Part shown: positions 44,272 to 51,665 of the stretch, piece after piece
Layout: each line of letters begins with the position of its first letter
How positions within the stretch are numbered: the first letter of the stretch is position 1
Assembly: GCA_964646605.1 (NCBI GenBank)
Contig: CAZYEX010000107.1
Span: 17,807 to 81,806, forward strand
Length of the DNA stretch: 64,000 bases
Direction of reading: 5' to 3'
DNA from: SBAX01 sp964646605
GTDB lineage: Bacteria; Planctomycetota; Phycisphaerae; UBA1845
Program-made: the position numbers and the translations under genes
The notes under the pieces: model-generated
What the model was told of the DNA's origin: nothing
Seen by the model: only the letters and a program-made list of their open reading frames with translations
Database searches by the model: none

Positions 44272-45177
44272 GTGTCGCCGATTGTCATCCTACGACCTGC
44301 GGGGGTCGGCTTCGCGGCGTTGGGCGTCCTCTGCGGATTCTGTGTGGGTTGTGGATCGTGGCCGACCGCGCCGTGGGGCGGTCTGCGATCCAGTCCTCAC
44401 GAAACGGCCGCAGCGCGTCCCGACGCCTCGCCCCCTCCACCGGCGCAGCGTGCAGCGGCGGCGCAGCGCGGCGAAACCCGCCATGTCGTACAACTGGCCT
44501 TCGAAGTCATGCGCGCGGAGATGTCCACCGAGGAGGGACGTAATTCGCGGAAGGTATGGAATCATGTGGACGAGCTTCGCGTGGAGCGGGCGGCGACGGG
44601 GCGTTGGGTCCGCAACGGTCTGCGGGTCGGCGTGGGCTCGACGGCGTCGTGGCCCGCCATCCGCGCCATCCTCGAAGCGGGCAAGGCGCGAGTGAGCAAA
44701 GATCAACTACTCACCCAAGCGGGCGTTCCCTTGCTCATCGAACTGGGGGCCATTCACGATAGTGAATCGATTTTCAGCTACGATCGGGACCGTCGGCTGT
44801 CGGGTCGAACGTTCGCGGCGGGGACGAAGATTCTGCAACTGGACTATGCTTTTCATGCGCAGCTCGGCGGAGTGACGGATCTGCAAGTGGGTTTTGAGAT
44901 TCGTCACGACCGCGGCGAAATGACCTGGGAGCGCGCCGGGGAGGGGATCATCCGCCAGGTCCCGGCCATCGATCGTCACACGTTCGACGACTTGAAGGTC
45001 GCCGTGACGGTCAAGAGCGGCGAGTTCCTGGTGATCGGTCCCAGTGAACAGGCCGACAACGCTTACTTGGTGGGCAGTCGGTTTCTGTCGGGCGGTTCGA
45101 CCGGCGGACGAGTCGAGACCCTGCTGTTCCTGACGCCGATGCCGTTTCAGACCGAAGAGGCGAAGAAGGGACTTTGA
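44272..45177 (+). CDS. lipoprotein of unknown function
   Basis: A 301-residue protein starting at GTG 44272 with no ribosome site. The N-terminus is a lipoprotein signal (GFAALGVLCGFCVGC). Ala/Pro-rich sequence to about residue 60 leads into an ordered region with HVVQLAFEVMRAEMST, TQAGVPLLIELGAIHD, ILQLDYAFHAQLGGVTDLQV and a final KSGEFLVIGPSEQADNAYLVG followed by ETLLFLTPMPF. The last part recalls the end of secretin domains (a 'dGxtvvIGG...l.vflTP' pattern), but there is no complete secretin. I do not assign a function. Confidence 0.65.
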   Translation: MSPIVILRPAGVGFAALGVLCGFCVGCGSWPTAPWGGLRSSPHETAAARPDASPPPPAQRAAAAQRGETRHVVQLAFEVMRAEMSTEEGRNSRKVWNHVDELRVERAATGRWVRNGLRVGVGSTASWPAIRAILEAGKARVSKDQLLTQAGVPLLIELGAIHDSESIFSYDRDRRLSGRTFAAGTKILQLDYAFHAQLGGVTDLQVGFEIRHDRGEMTWERAGEGIIRQVPAIDRHTFDDLKVAVTVKSGEFLVIGPSEQADNAYLVGSRFLSGGSTGGRVETLLFLTPMPFQTEEAKKGL

Positions 45178-45269
45178 ATGGTCGCGCTGTGGCGGTTGGG
45201 AGGGAAGCGCCGGGGACAAGCCCCGACGCTACAACGCTCCGGGCGGCGTGACATTCTGGATCGAGACGG

Positions 45270-46337
45270 ATGAACGAGAGCGGCGGCGAGGCTTACTACC
45301 GGCAGCTCTGCGAGCAGATGGGCATGGCCCTGATGGCTACGGACGCGGCGTTGCACATCCGCACTTGGAACGCGGCTGCGGGACGAATGTTCGGCGCGGG
45401 CGCGGAGGCGATGATCGGGGCCCCCGTGCTCTCCGTGCTTCCCCAGGACCGCCGCATCGCCGCCGAACGGATGCTTCGTCGGGCGATCGAGGTTCGAGAA
45501 TCGGGCGAGCTGGAGTTTCAACATCACGACGCCCAGGCGCAGACCCGTGAATTGTCCGCATCCATCACCCCCGTGCTCAACGACACGGGGGCCGCCATCG
45601 GGGCGTCCATTTGCATTCGCGATGTCACCCGGCGAATCCACCTCGCCGCGGAGGTCCACGAGAGCCGCAAGATGGTCGCCCTCGGTGAAATGGCCGGGGC
45701 CATCGCTCATCACTTCAACAACATTCTCGGGGGAATCGTGACGGGCATCGACTACGCCAGCGCCAACCCGGAGTCGGCGGTAACGCGGCGGGTGCTCACC
45801 CAGACCAGTCGGGCCCTGATGCGTGCCTCGGCCCTGGTCAACGGTATGCTCACGTTTGCTCGCGGCGACCCGCACAGCGACGACCTGAGCGACCTGACCG
45901 AAGTACTCAACGATCTAGCCGAAGAGACGGAGCGAGCTGTCCAGGGGCGGGCGATCGAGTTTGCACTCGACCTGCCCAAACTCCCCGTCGTTCCCGTGCC
46001 TCGCGCGCAACTGACGACCATTCTGCGGAACATGGTTCAGAATGCGGTCGAGGCCATGCCCGAAGGCGGAACGCTGCGGATCGACGCTTCGGTGACCGAG
46101 GCGTTTGCGATCATCGCCGTCGCCGATACCGGTCGCGGTTTAGACGAGGAAGCTCGGCAGCGCCTCTTCGAACCCTTCTGGACCACGAAGCGCCCGGACG
46201 CAAGCGGCGGAGTAAGCGGCCTCGGATTGGCCATCGCTCACGGAATCGCCCAAGTGATCGGAGCGTCGATCTCGGTCGCCTCCGAGCTGCAACGCGGGAC
46301 GACCTTCACCGTAGCTGTACCGCGCGTCGCGGAATGA
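45270..46337 (+). CDS. PAS-domain sensor histidine kinase (NtrB-like)
   Basis: A 355-residue soluble histidine kinase. A PAS domain occupies residues about 10-125 (MALMATDAALHIRTWNAAAGRMFG). The dimerisation helix has the phosphoacceptor His147 in GEMAGAIAHHFNNILGG, the NtrB/AHxxNN type. The ATPase domain shows the N box NMVQNAVEAMPEGG, G1 box DTGRGL, F box LFEPFWTTK and G2 GLGLAIAHGI. No membrane segment is present, so the signal is cytoplasmic. No response regulator adjoins it; it is an orphan kinase in this window. A GC hairpin at about 45208-45229 lies in its leader. Confidence 0.93.
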   Translation: MNESGGEAYYRQLCEQMGMALMATDAALHIRTWNAAAGRMFGAGAEAMIGAPVLSVLPQDRRIAAERMLRRAIEVRESGELEFQHHDAQAQTRELSASITPVLNDTGAAIGASICIRDVTRRIHLAAEVHESRKMVALGEMAGAIAHHFNNILGGIVTGIDYASANPESAVTRRVLTQTSRALMRASALVNGMLTFARGDPHSDDLSDLTEVLNDLAEETERAVQGRAIEFALDLPKLPVVPVPRAQLTTILRNMVQNAVEAMPEGGTLRIDASVTEAFAIIAVADTGRGLDEEARQRLFEPFWTTKRPDASGGVSGLGLAIAHGIAQVIGASISVASELQRGTTFTVAVPRVAE

Positions 46338-46363
46338 TGCGCTCGTCTTGTCTTCCGGAAGCC

Positions 46364-46391
46364 TTGTCGCCGTTCGCGTCGGAGTTATGAT
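46364..46391 (+). promoter_or_regulatory. promoter for enolase
   Basis: TTGTCG at 46364-46369, a 16-base spacer and TATGAT at 46386-46391. The leader of about 160 bases contains a CCCTCTCCC/GGAGAGGGGG repeat (46503-46541). Confidence 0.45.
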
Positions 46392-46502
46392 GGCGGATCA
46401 CGCCCAACCTTGCGCGGGACGCAAAACACCACGAAGGTTGAGTAAGTTTTGCCCGTCGGCCGATAGTGGAGGTTGCGGGGTCGTCGAGAGGGGCGCCGCT
46501 GT

Positions 46503-46541
46503 ACCCTCAGCCCGACCCTCTCCCTGGGACGGAGAGGGGGT
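46503..46541. repeat. CCCTCTCC / GGAGAGGG palindromic repeat in the enolase leader
   Basis: One of about six copies of this family in the window (also near 41281, 49776, 50098, 50279 and 52856). Here it lies 18 bases before the enolase ATG and just upstream of its ribosome site, so a transcript hairpin could affect translation. Confidence 0.7.
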
Positions 46542-46558
46542 CCGTGGGAAGGAGAGTC

Positions 46559-47842
46559 ATGTCCAGAAGCATCGTTCAGGTTGAAGCGCGGGAGATTCTC
46601 GATTCGCGGGGGTTTCCCACGGTCGCCGCCGAGGTCGTGTTGGAAGACGGCAGTCGCGGTGAGGCCGCGGTCCCCTCCGGGGCTTCGACCGGCGAGCACG
46701 AAGCCGTGGAGCTGCGCGACGGCGATCCCAAGCGGTACGGCGGCAAGGGCGTGCTGACGGCCATCGAGAACGTCAACACCGCGATCGCCGAAGCCGTGAT
46801 CGGTCTGGACGCCGCCGACCAGGAACACGTCGATCAGACCATGATCGAGTTGGACGGCACGCCCGACAAATCGCGTCTGGGGGCCAATAGCATCCTGGCG
46901 GTTTCGCTCGCCACAGCCAAGGCCGTCGCTGCCGCGTGCGGGCTGCCGCTTTTTCGCTACCTCGGCGGACCCAACGCCCATGTGTTGCCCGCACCGATGA
47001 TGAACATCCTCAACGGCGGAAAGCACGCCGACAACAACGTGGACTTTCAGGAGTTCATGATCCAGCCCGTCGGGTCCCCGTCCTTCCGCGAGGCCCTGCG
47101 CATGGGCGCGGAGTGTTTCCACGCCCTCAAGAAGGTTCTGCATCAGCGCGGCTATACCACCAACGTGGGCGATGAAGGCGGATTCGCCCCCAGTCTGAAA
47201 ACCAACGACGAAGCGTTGGAGGTGATCGCCGAAGCGGTGACCTCCGCCGGATACCATTTGGGTGAGGACGTCGCCATCGCCCTGGACCCGGCCACCTCCG
47301 AGATGTTCGACGCCAAGACCCAGCGCTACCGCTTCTTCAAGTCCGACCCGGACAAGTCCAAGAGTTCGGACGAGTTGATCGCCTTCTGGGAGGGTTGGTG
47401 CGAAAAGTATCCCATCCGCAGCATCGAGGACGGACTGGCCGAGGATGATTGGGACGGCTGGAAGCGCCTCACCGACCGCCTCGGCGGCCGCGTGCAACTT
47501 GTGGGCGACGACCTTTTCGTTACCAACACCGAGCGTTTGCGCAAGGGTCTGGAACTCGGCGCCGGCAATGCCATCCTCATCAAAGTCAATCAGATCGGCA
47601 CGTTGACGGAGACGTTGGCGGCCATCGAATTGGCCATGCGAAACGGCTGGAACGCGGTCATCTCCCACCGCAGCGGCGAAACCGAGGACACCACGATCGC
47701 CGACATCGCCGTCGCTGTGAACGCGGGCCAAATCAAGACCGGCAGCGCCTGCCGCAGCGATCGAATCGCCAAGTACAATCGGCTGCTATGGATCGAGAAT
47801 TACTTGGGATCAGCCGCGACCTATGGGGCGGGATTGGGATAG
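46559..47842 (+). CDS. eno: enolase
   Basis: A 427-residue phosphopyruvate hydratase that turns 2-phosphoglycerate into phosphoenolpyruvate in glycolysis. ATG 46559 has GGAAGGAGAG upstream; the open frame reaches back to 46466 but only through repeat sequence. Family features run the whole length: VEAREILDSRGFPTVAAEV, the mobile loop PSGASTGEHEAVELRD, GANSILAVSLA, EDGLAEDDWDGW, the catalytic Lys region ILIKVNQIGTLTE and the signature SHRSGETEDT. The C-terminal GQIKTGSACRSDRIAKYN is also typical. A division-protein gene follows. Confidence 0.98.
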   Translation: MSRSIVQVEAREILDSRGFPTVAAEVVLEDGSRGEAAVPSGASTGEHEAVELRDGDPKRYGGKGVLTAIENVNTAIAEAVIGLDAADQEHVDQTMIELDGTPDKSRLGANSILAVSLATAKAVAAACGLPLFRYLGGPNAHVLPAPMMNILNGGKHADNNVDFQEFMIQPVGSPSFREALRMGAECFHALKKVLHQRGYTTNVGDEGGFAPSLKTNDEALEVIAEAVTSAGYHLGEDVAIALDPATSEMFDAKTQRYRFFKSDPDKSKSSDELIAFWEGWCEKYPIRSIEDGLAEDDWDGWKRLTDRLGGRVQLVGDDLFVTNTERLRKGLELGAGNAILIKVNQIGTLTETLAAIELAMRNGWNAVISHRSGETEDTTIADIAVAVNAGQIKTGSACRSDRIAKYNRLLWIENYLGSAATYGAGLG

Positions 47843-47869
47843 AGCGATGAGCGCCGAGGACAACGCCGA

Positions 47870-47955
47870 GAATTACCAATGACCAATTACCAATTACCAA
47901 CGTTGGTGCCGCCCGTTCCGCCCCCGGGTCATTCGTCATTGGTCATTGGTAATTC
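47870..47955. repeat. inverted repeat of ATTACCAATGACC units overlapping the start of the next ORF
   Basis: Left arm about 47870-47900 (AATTACCAATGACCAATTAC) and right arm about 47928-47955 (CATTGGTCATTGGTAATTC). The ATG at 47879 is inside the left arm. The same unit occurs at 49138-49161, 54123-54158 and 58455-58578. Confidence 0.75.
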
Positions 47956-48445
47956 GCCGCGTGGCGGTTTCGTCTTTTGGATGCTCATTCTGATGGGGCT
48001 GGGAACCTTCACCCCCTGCGTCCTGCTTCCCGAATGGCGCGAGTACCAGACCCTGCGAGGCGCAGAACAGGCCGAGCGGCATCGCCTTGACGAAATGCGC
48101 CGTTACGTCGATCGGGAGCGAGCCTTGCTCGAAGCCATGCAAAGCGACCCCGCGGTCATCGCCCGCATCGCCCAACGCGATCTTCGTTTCTACCGCCCGG
48201 GCGACAGGACCGTAGCCGTTGACTTGCCTCCGCTTCCCCCGTCCGAGCAGCCCTTCGCGCCCACGCCCATCGACCCGCCGCCTTCGCTCGCCCGCGCCAG
48301 CGCGTACCTTCCGACGTTCAACTACGACGCACTCTTTTGCGAACCGAAGACGCGAATGGTGCTCATGGTGATGTCGGTGGGGATGATCGTCGCCGCCATT
48401 GCGCTCTACTGGGGCAAGGCGCCGGTCGACCGTTCATCGCTGTAG
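47879..48445 (+). CDS. FtsB/DivIC-like septum formation protein
   Basis: Up to 188 residues. A membrane helix (FVFWMLILMGLGTFTPCVLL) is followed by a coiled coil (LRGAEQAERHRLDEMRRYVDRERALLEAM) and the septum-initiator pattern SDPAVIARIAQRDLRFYRPGD, as in FtsB/DivIC, which bridge FtsL and FtsQ at the division site. Its position behind eno agrees with the eno-ftsB order known in Pseudomonas and relatives. Unlike FtsB it has a second membrane helix at the C-terminus (VLMVMSVGMIVAAIALYW). The start is doubtful: ATG 47879 lies in a dispersed repeat that would encode the first 30 residues, so TTG 47939 or ATG 47981 may be used. Confidence 0.75.
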   Translation: MTNYQLPTLVPPVPPPGHSSLVIGNSPRGGFVFWMLILMGLGTFTPCVLLPEWREYQTLRGAEQAERHRLDEMRRYVDRERALLEAMQSDPAVIARIAQRDLRFYRPGDRTVAVDLPPLPPSEQPFAPTPIDPPPSLARASAYLPTFNYDALFCEPKTRMVLMVMSVGMIVAAIALYWGKAPVDRSSL

Positions 48446-48876
48446 CGCCGCCCCTCGTGGGTGGCGCACGCTCGGGGACCGGTTTTCAGCCGGTCAGACC
48501 GCGCCCCTCGCACCGGCCGCCTCCGACGACGGCGTGTCCCCGACCGCGGGTCCAGTCGATGGCGTCATCACCCATTTGGGCGACCGCAACGACCGCAAGT
48601 CCCCGAGACGGCCCGGGGGGAGTCCAGGGGGCGAGAAAAGCAGAAACCGAGAAAGCAGAAAGTTGGGGGACCCCGACGGGGTCCGCGAAAGTAGACGGGG
48701 GTCAAGTCCGCCCACGGCGGACGCGACCCCCGGATGAGCGACACCCGCCTCCGCCCCCCACGCTTGTCCGCCCAGCGTCCTGACCCTACGATCCCCCCAA
48801 CCCCAATGGGCCCGTCGCCCATGGATCGTGGAGACGACCCCTGTCCGATCGACCGCCCGACAATCAGCATCCCGAC
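48446..48876. other. intergenic region with repeats and low-complexity sequence
   Basis: I see no convincing gene. It contains the GCGCC[A/G]CCC/GGGTGGCGC hairpin (48445-48467), a GACCGG/CCGGTC palindrome (48477-48495) related to that at 5134-5190, purine-rich AGAAAAGCAGAAACCG-like sequence (48630-48665) and a GGGGACCCC/GGGGTCC palindrome near 48665-48685. Confidence 0.6.
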
Positions 48877-49116
48877 GTGCGCATCGACGCCCGCATCGGC
48901 GACGACCCAGCCGAACTCGCCGCCATCGCCGACGCCGTCGTCCGCGGTCAGCCCATTCGCAACGCCGACATCAAATCCCTCCGCAAACTCATCGAAGCCC
49001 TGCCGCCCGACGCTTCGTCGGCCCTGGACGAATCCCTGGCCCGGCGAGCGTTTGCGACGGGTGAAAAGCGGGGGATGCAAGTCAGGCTGCGATCGTCGAC
49101 GCCTGGCCTGGGTTGA
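48877..49116 (+). CDS. small hypothetical protein (weak call)
   Basis: A possible 79-residue protein starting at GTG 48877, though the frame stays open upstream through CTG codons and no ribosome site is seen. Residues such as DDPAELAAIADAVVRGQPI and IKSLRKLIEALPPDASSALDE look like helices of a real small protein; the last 15 residues do not. Family unknown. It could be spurious in this GC-rich region. Confidence 0.3.
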   Translation: MRIDARIGDDPAELAAIADAVVRGQPIRNADIKSLRKLIEALPPDASSALDESLARRAFATGEKRGMQVRLRSSTPGLG

Positions 49117-49173
49117 AGTCTTATCGACGAGTTACGAGTTACCAATGACCGGTTACCAATGACGGGGTTTTTG

Positions 49174-49201
49174 TTGACGCAGCGCGATCGTGACGTATAC
49201 T
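49174..49201 (+). promoter_or_regulatory. promoter for the 49,223 gene
   Basis: TTGACG at 49174-49179, a 16-base spacer and TATACT at 49196-49201. Both boxes are good. Transcription would begin near 49208, leaving a short leader with GAGGAG. Confidence 0.6.
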
Positions 49202-49222
49202 CTCCATGAGGAGTCGTTGGCG

Positions 49223-49489
49223 ATGCGACAAGACGAGTTGCGAGAATCGCTTCGCGAACACCCCTTTGAGCCGTTCCGAATCCACCTGACCAACGGCATG
49301 GTCTACGAGGTGCGTCATCCGGAGATGGCCCTGCTTGCCCGCCACCGTCTTCACGTCGTGGAATTGACCAAGTCCGGCAAGCCCACCGATCGCGTCGTGA
49401 AGTGCGATCTCCTCCACGTCGTCGCCATCGAGCCGGTCAACGGTCGAAACGGTCGCCGATCCGGGCGACGACACCGCGGATCACGCTGA
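49223..49489 (+). CDS. small hypothetical protein
   Basis: An 88-residue protein from ATG 49223 (GAGGAG 10 bases upstream; the frame also opens at 49190). The sequence LREHPFEPFRIHLTNGMVYEVRHPEMALLARHRLHVVE reads as a small beta-barrel-like domain, and I recall similar short proteins in many planctomycetes without a named function. The tail is Arg-rich. It converges with the RelE-type toxin gene at 16 bases. Confidence 0.7.
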   Translation: MRQDELRESLREHPFEPFRIHLTNGMVYEVRHPEMALLARHRLHVVELTKSGKPTDRVVKCDLLHVVAIEPVNGRNGRRSGRRHRGSR

Positions 49490-49505
49490 GTTCGTTGAAC
49501 GCCGC

Positions 49506-49763
49506 CTAACGGTACACGTCCCTGCGGTGACCGATTCGAACGACAAGCACGATGAGTCGGTCGTCGTGGATCTGGTACACGATGCGATAGTCGCCCACTC
49601 GGACTCGATACAGGTCGTCCGGACCGGAGAGCTTCTTGACGCCTCTGGGCCGAGGATTCGCGGCCAAGGCGTCCATCGCCCGAACGAGACGGAGCTGATC
49701 GTGTCGCCGCAGCTTGAGAAGTTCGCGCCGGGCCGAGGGACGTAACTCGACGGTGTAGATCAC
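49506..49763 (-). CDS. RelE/ParE-family toxin
   Basis: An 85-residue RelE-superfamily toxin starting at GTG 49763. VELRPSARRELLKLRRHDQLRLVRAM, then LYRVRVGDYRIVYQI and VVRIGHRRDVYR are the typical core, with the C-terminal Arg/Tyr residues of mRNA interferases. It is the second gene after the Phd-type antitoxin at 49833-50081, 69 bases away, so the order is antitoxin first. The gap is filled by a dispersed palindromic repeat. Confidence 0.9.
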   Translation of the reverse strand: MIYTVELRPSARRELLKLRRHDQLRLVRAMDALAANPRPRGVKKLSGPDDLYRVRVGDYRIVYQIHDDRLIVLVVRIGHRRDVYR

Positions 49764-49775
49764 AGCGTTGAGCCT

Positions 49776-49820
49776 ACTGCCCTCGCCCTTCTCAAGGGAG
49801 AGGGTCGGGTGAGGGTTTTT
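49776..49820. repeat. palindromic repeat between antitoxin and toxin genes
   Basis: A copy of the CCTCGCCCTTCTC...GAGAGGGTCGGGTGAGGG family occupies most of the 69-base gap in the toxin-antitoxin operon. A transcript hairpin here could reduce toxin expression relative to antitoxin. Confidence 0.7.
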
Positions 49821-49832
49821 CAGGCAAGTAGT

Positions 49833-50081
49833 CTACAACCCGAGTTCCTTCTTGATCCGCTTGAGGGGAATGTTCGCCCCGCGCTGCTTGAGGGCTTTGC
49901 GGGCCGCGTCTACGTCCATCCGATCCTCGATCGCTTCCACCAATTCGAGGTCCGCGATGGGGACGATGGCCGCAAGGTTTTTGCCCCGGCGGTGCAGGAC
50001 GATCCGCTCCCCGCGGTACACGACCTGATTGATCGTCTCCGCGAAATCCTTCCGCGCCTGGCTGGCCGCCACACGAACCAT
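49833..50081 (-). CDS. Phd/YefM-family antitoxin
   Basis: An 82-residue antitoxin; ATG 50081 has GGAGGACG upstream. The N-terminal DNA-binding part reads ASQARKDFAETINQVVYRGERIVLHRRGKNLAAIVPIADLE, the standard Phd/YefM fold. The C-terminal tail KRGANIPLKRIKKELGL-like segment would bind the RelE-type toxin encoded next. It is expected to repress its own promoter; a possible operator is at 50366-50400, though that is about 285 bases upstream. Confidence 0.92.
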   Translation of the reverse strand: MVRVAASQARKDFAETINQVVYRGERIVLHRRGKNLAAIVPIADLELVEAIEDRMDVDAARKALKQRGANIPLKRIKKELGL

Positions 50082-50365
50082 AACGATCGTCCTCCGCGCC
50101 CCTCTCCCCATTTGGGGAGAGGGCAAGGTGAGGGGGCTTGCTGTAGGGTCGCCCCTTGTGGGCGACGACGCTCCGCGCCACCCACAAGGGGTGGCGCTAC
50201 ATGGACACACGGCCCGCCTGCGTTCTCTCGCCGACGGCCCGCCACGACACCCTTCTCCGCTGAGCGGTTGCCGCCACACCCCTCTCCCCGCTTGGGGAGA
50301 GGGCAGGGCGAGGGGTTTCCCGTAGCGTCGCGGTTCATCCGCGGCGCCGTACCCGTCCCCAGCTC
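50082..50365. other. repeat-filled leader upstream of the antitoxin gene
   Basis: No gene seen. It has two copies of the CCTCTCCCC/GGGGAGAGG palindrome (50098-50135 and 50279-50320) and the GCGCCACCC/GGGTGGCGC hairpin (50175-50197), with a related GTCGCCCC/GGGCGAC unit just before it. Confidence 0.65.
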
Positions 50366-50400
50366 TTGTACGTTTCGTACAAAGCGTACGTTCCGTACAA
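50366..50400. promoter_or_regulatory. tandem CGTAC palindromes, operator-like
   Basis: TTGTACG-TTT-CGTACAA at 50366-50382 is a perfect 7-bp inverted repeat; a second one, GTACG-TTC-CGTAC, lies at 50386-50398. Two adjacent palindromes with the same half-site look like a cooperative repressor site, possibly for the Phd-type antitoxin. Confidence 0.45.
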
Positions 50401-50512
50401 GTATCGCCCATACGGCCACGAAAGTCAAGGCCCGCTATCATCCTGCGGAGGCCCCCTCGGCGGCGGATGCGAGCATTTTCCGAAAATCCCGCGCGTGCGT
50501 GCGCGAGGGCCG

Positions 50513-51568
50513 CTACGATGGTGACGATCGGCGACGGTGCGTGATGATGAGAACGCCGACGCCGAGCAAGACGGCTGCGAGCACGACCATTCCGAATCCG
50601 CTGATGGTCGGAACCTCGCACGAAATGACCTTCGCTTCCCAGGTATCCCCTCCAAAGTAGGGCCAACCGCCGAAGAGAACCAATACGTTCCGCATAGCGT
50701 CGTAAGTCATACCGTTTGTGGCAGGCGATGGAGCGTCGCCAACGACGCGAGCGAGCGTCCAAGCGTTTCCGTCCCAAGTCCATAAATCCCCGAGCGAGTC
50801 GTCACTGGAACCACCGTAGAGAAAGGTGACGCCGGAAGCTGAGTGATATGCCAGCCCGCACTGGGTGCGCGGCGAGGGACCTTCAGTAGCGCGCAACATC
50901 CATTGGTTGCCGTCCCACTCCCATGTGTCTGGCGTGTCGGGTCCGTCAACATTGCCCCCAGATAGAACCGCCACACCACGCGCCACGTCGAAAGTCATCG
51001 CGTGCCCGTATCGGCCCTCCGGGCCGGTGGAGCCCTCAAGCGCCCATGCGTTGCCGTCGTACTCCCACGTTTGACGATCATAGCTTGAAAGCGGAGTGTC
51101 TCCACCAAAAAGAACTGTCCTGGCGCGAGCGGAGTCGTAGGTCATTGCATGGTTGTTGCGGGGCGAAGGAGCCGCAATTGCGCGTTGCGTCCACACGCTG
51201 CCGTTCCATTCCCACGTGTCGCCAAGATTCCCGCCAGCCTGCGAGACCCCGCCGAACAGCACGGTCACTCCGCGCGCGGCGTCGTACGCCATCGCGTGGT
51301 TGTTTCGGAGCGACGGGCCTGTGACGGACCGGAGCGACCAAACCGTCCCATCCCATTCCCATGTGTCGCCAAGAATGGTTCCGGACTGTGATACGCCACC
51401 GAACAGTACAACGACGTGCCGTGTCGAGTCGTACACCATCGCGTTAGACATATAGGCTCGACCCGATGGACCGCCCGTGTCGCGGAGCGTCCACAACGTA
51501 CACTCGGCTGCGGTTGCAAACGCGGAAGCCGCATGCAGGAGCACCAACCCAAGTATGGACCGCGACAT
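50513..51568 (-). CDS. secreted kelch-repeat protein with IPTL-CTERM-like C-terminus
   Basis: A 351-residue exported protein. ATG 51568 has GGAGG upstream and a signal peptide follows (ILGLVLLHAASAFATAAEC). Six kelch-type repeats fill residues about 35-310, each with the pattern VVLFGG, a Gly-rich turn and DTWEWDG..W, with NAM[AV]YD or HAMTYD between. They should form a beta-propeller for protein or sugar binding. The tail CEVPTISGFGMVVLAAVLLGVG plus HRRRSSPS repeats the Pro-Thr/Ser plus membrane helix plus basic pattern seen in two other genes here. No enzymatic site is visible. Confidence 0.85.
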   Translation of the reverse strand: MSRSILGLVLLHAASAFATAAECTLWTLRDTGGPSGRAYMSNAMVYDSTRHVVVLFGGVSQSGTILGDTWEWDGTVWSLRSVTGPSLRNNHAMAYDAARGVTVLFGGVSQAGGNLGDTWEWNGSVWTQRAIAAPSPRNNHAMTYDSARARTVLFGGDTPLSSYDRQTWEYDGNAWALEGSTGPEGRYGHAMTFDVARGVAVLSGGNVDGPDTPDTWEWDGNQWMLRATEGPSPRTQCGLAYHSASGVTFLYGGSSDDSLGDLWTWDGNAWTLARVVGDAPSPATNGMTYDAMRNVLVLFGGWPYFGGDTWEAKVISCEVPTISGFGMVVLAAVLLGVGVLIITHRRRSSPS

Positions 51569-51601
51569 GGTTAAGCCTCCAAAAGACCGATGACCGTCGA
51601 A

Positions 51602-51621
51602 ACGATACGACGCTCTATCGT
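51602..51621. promoter_or_regulatory. inverted repeat ACGATA / TATCGT between divergent genes
   Basis: Six-base arms at 51602-51607 and 51616-51621 with an 8-base spacer sit between the kelch gene and the HTH gene, which are transcribed apart from each other. It may be an operator for the HTH protein. Confidence 0.35.
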
Positions 51622-51665
51622 ACCAAACTTGTGCCTCAACCCGCAAGGCGTTGAATTGAGGTGTT

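Noticed and set aside
44183..44762. Alternative frames overlapping the 44,272 lipoprotein gene
   Set aside because: Composition is Arg/Pro/Ser-rich and they lack the lipoprotein signal that the 44,272 frame shows.
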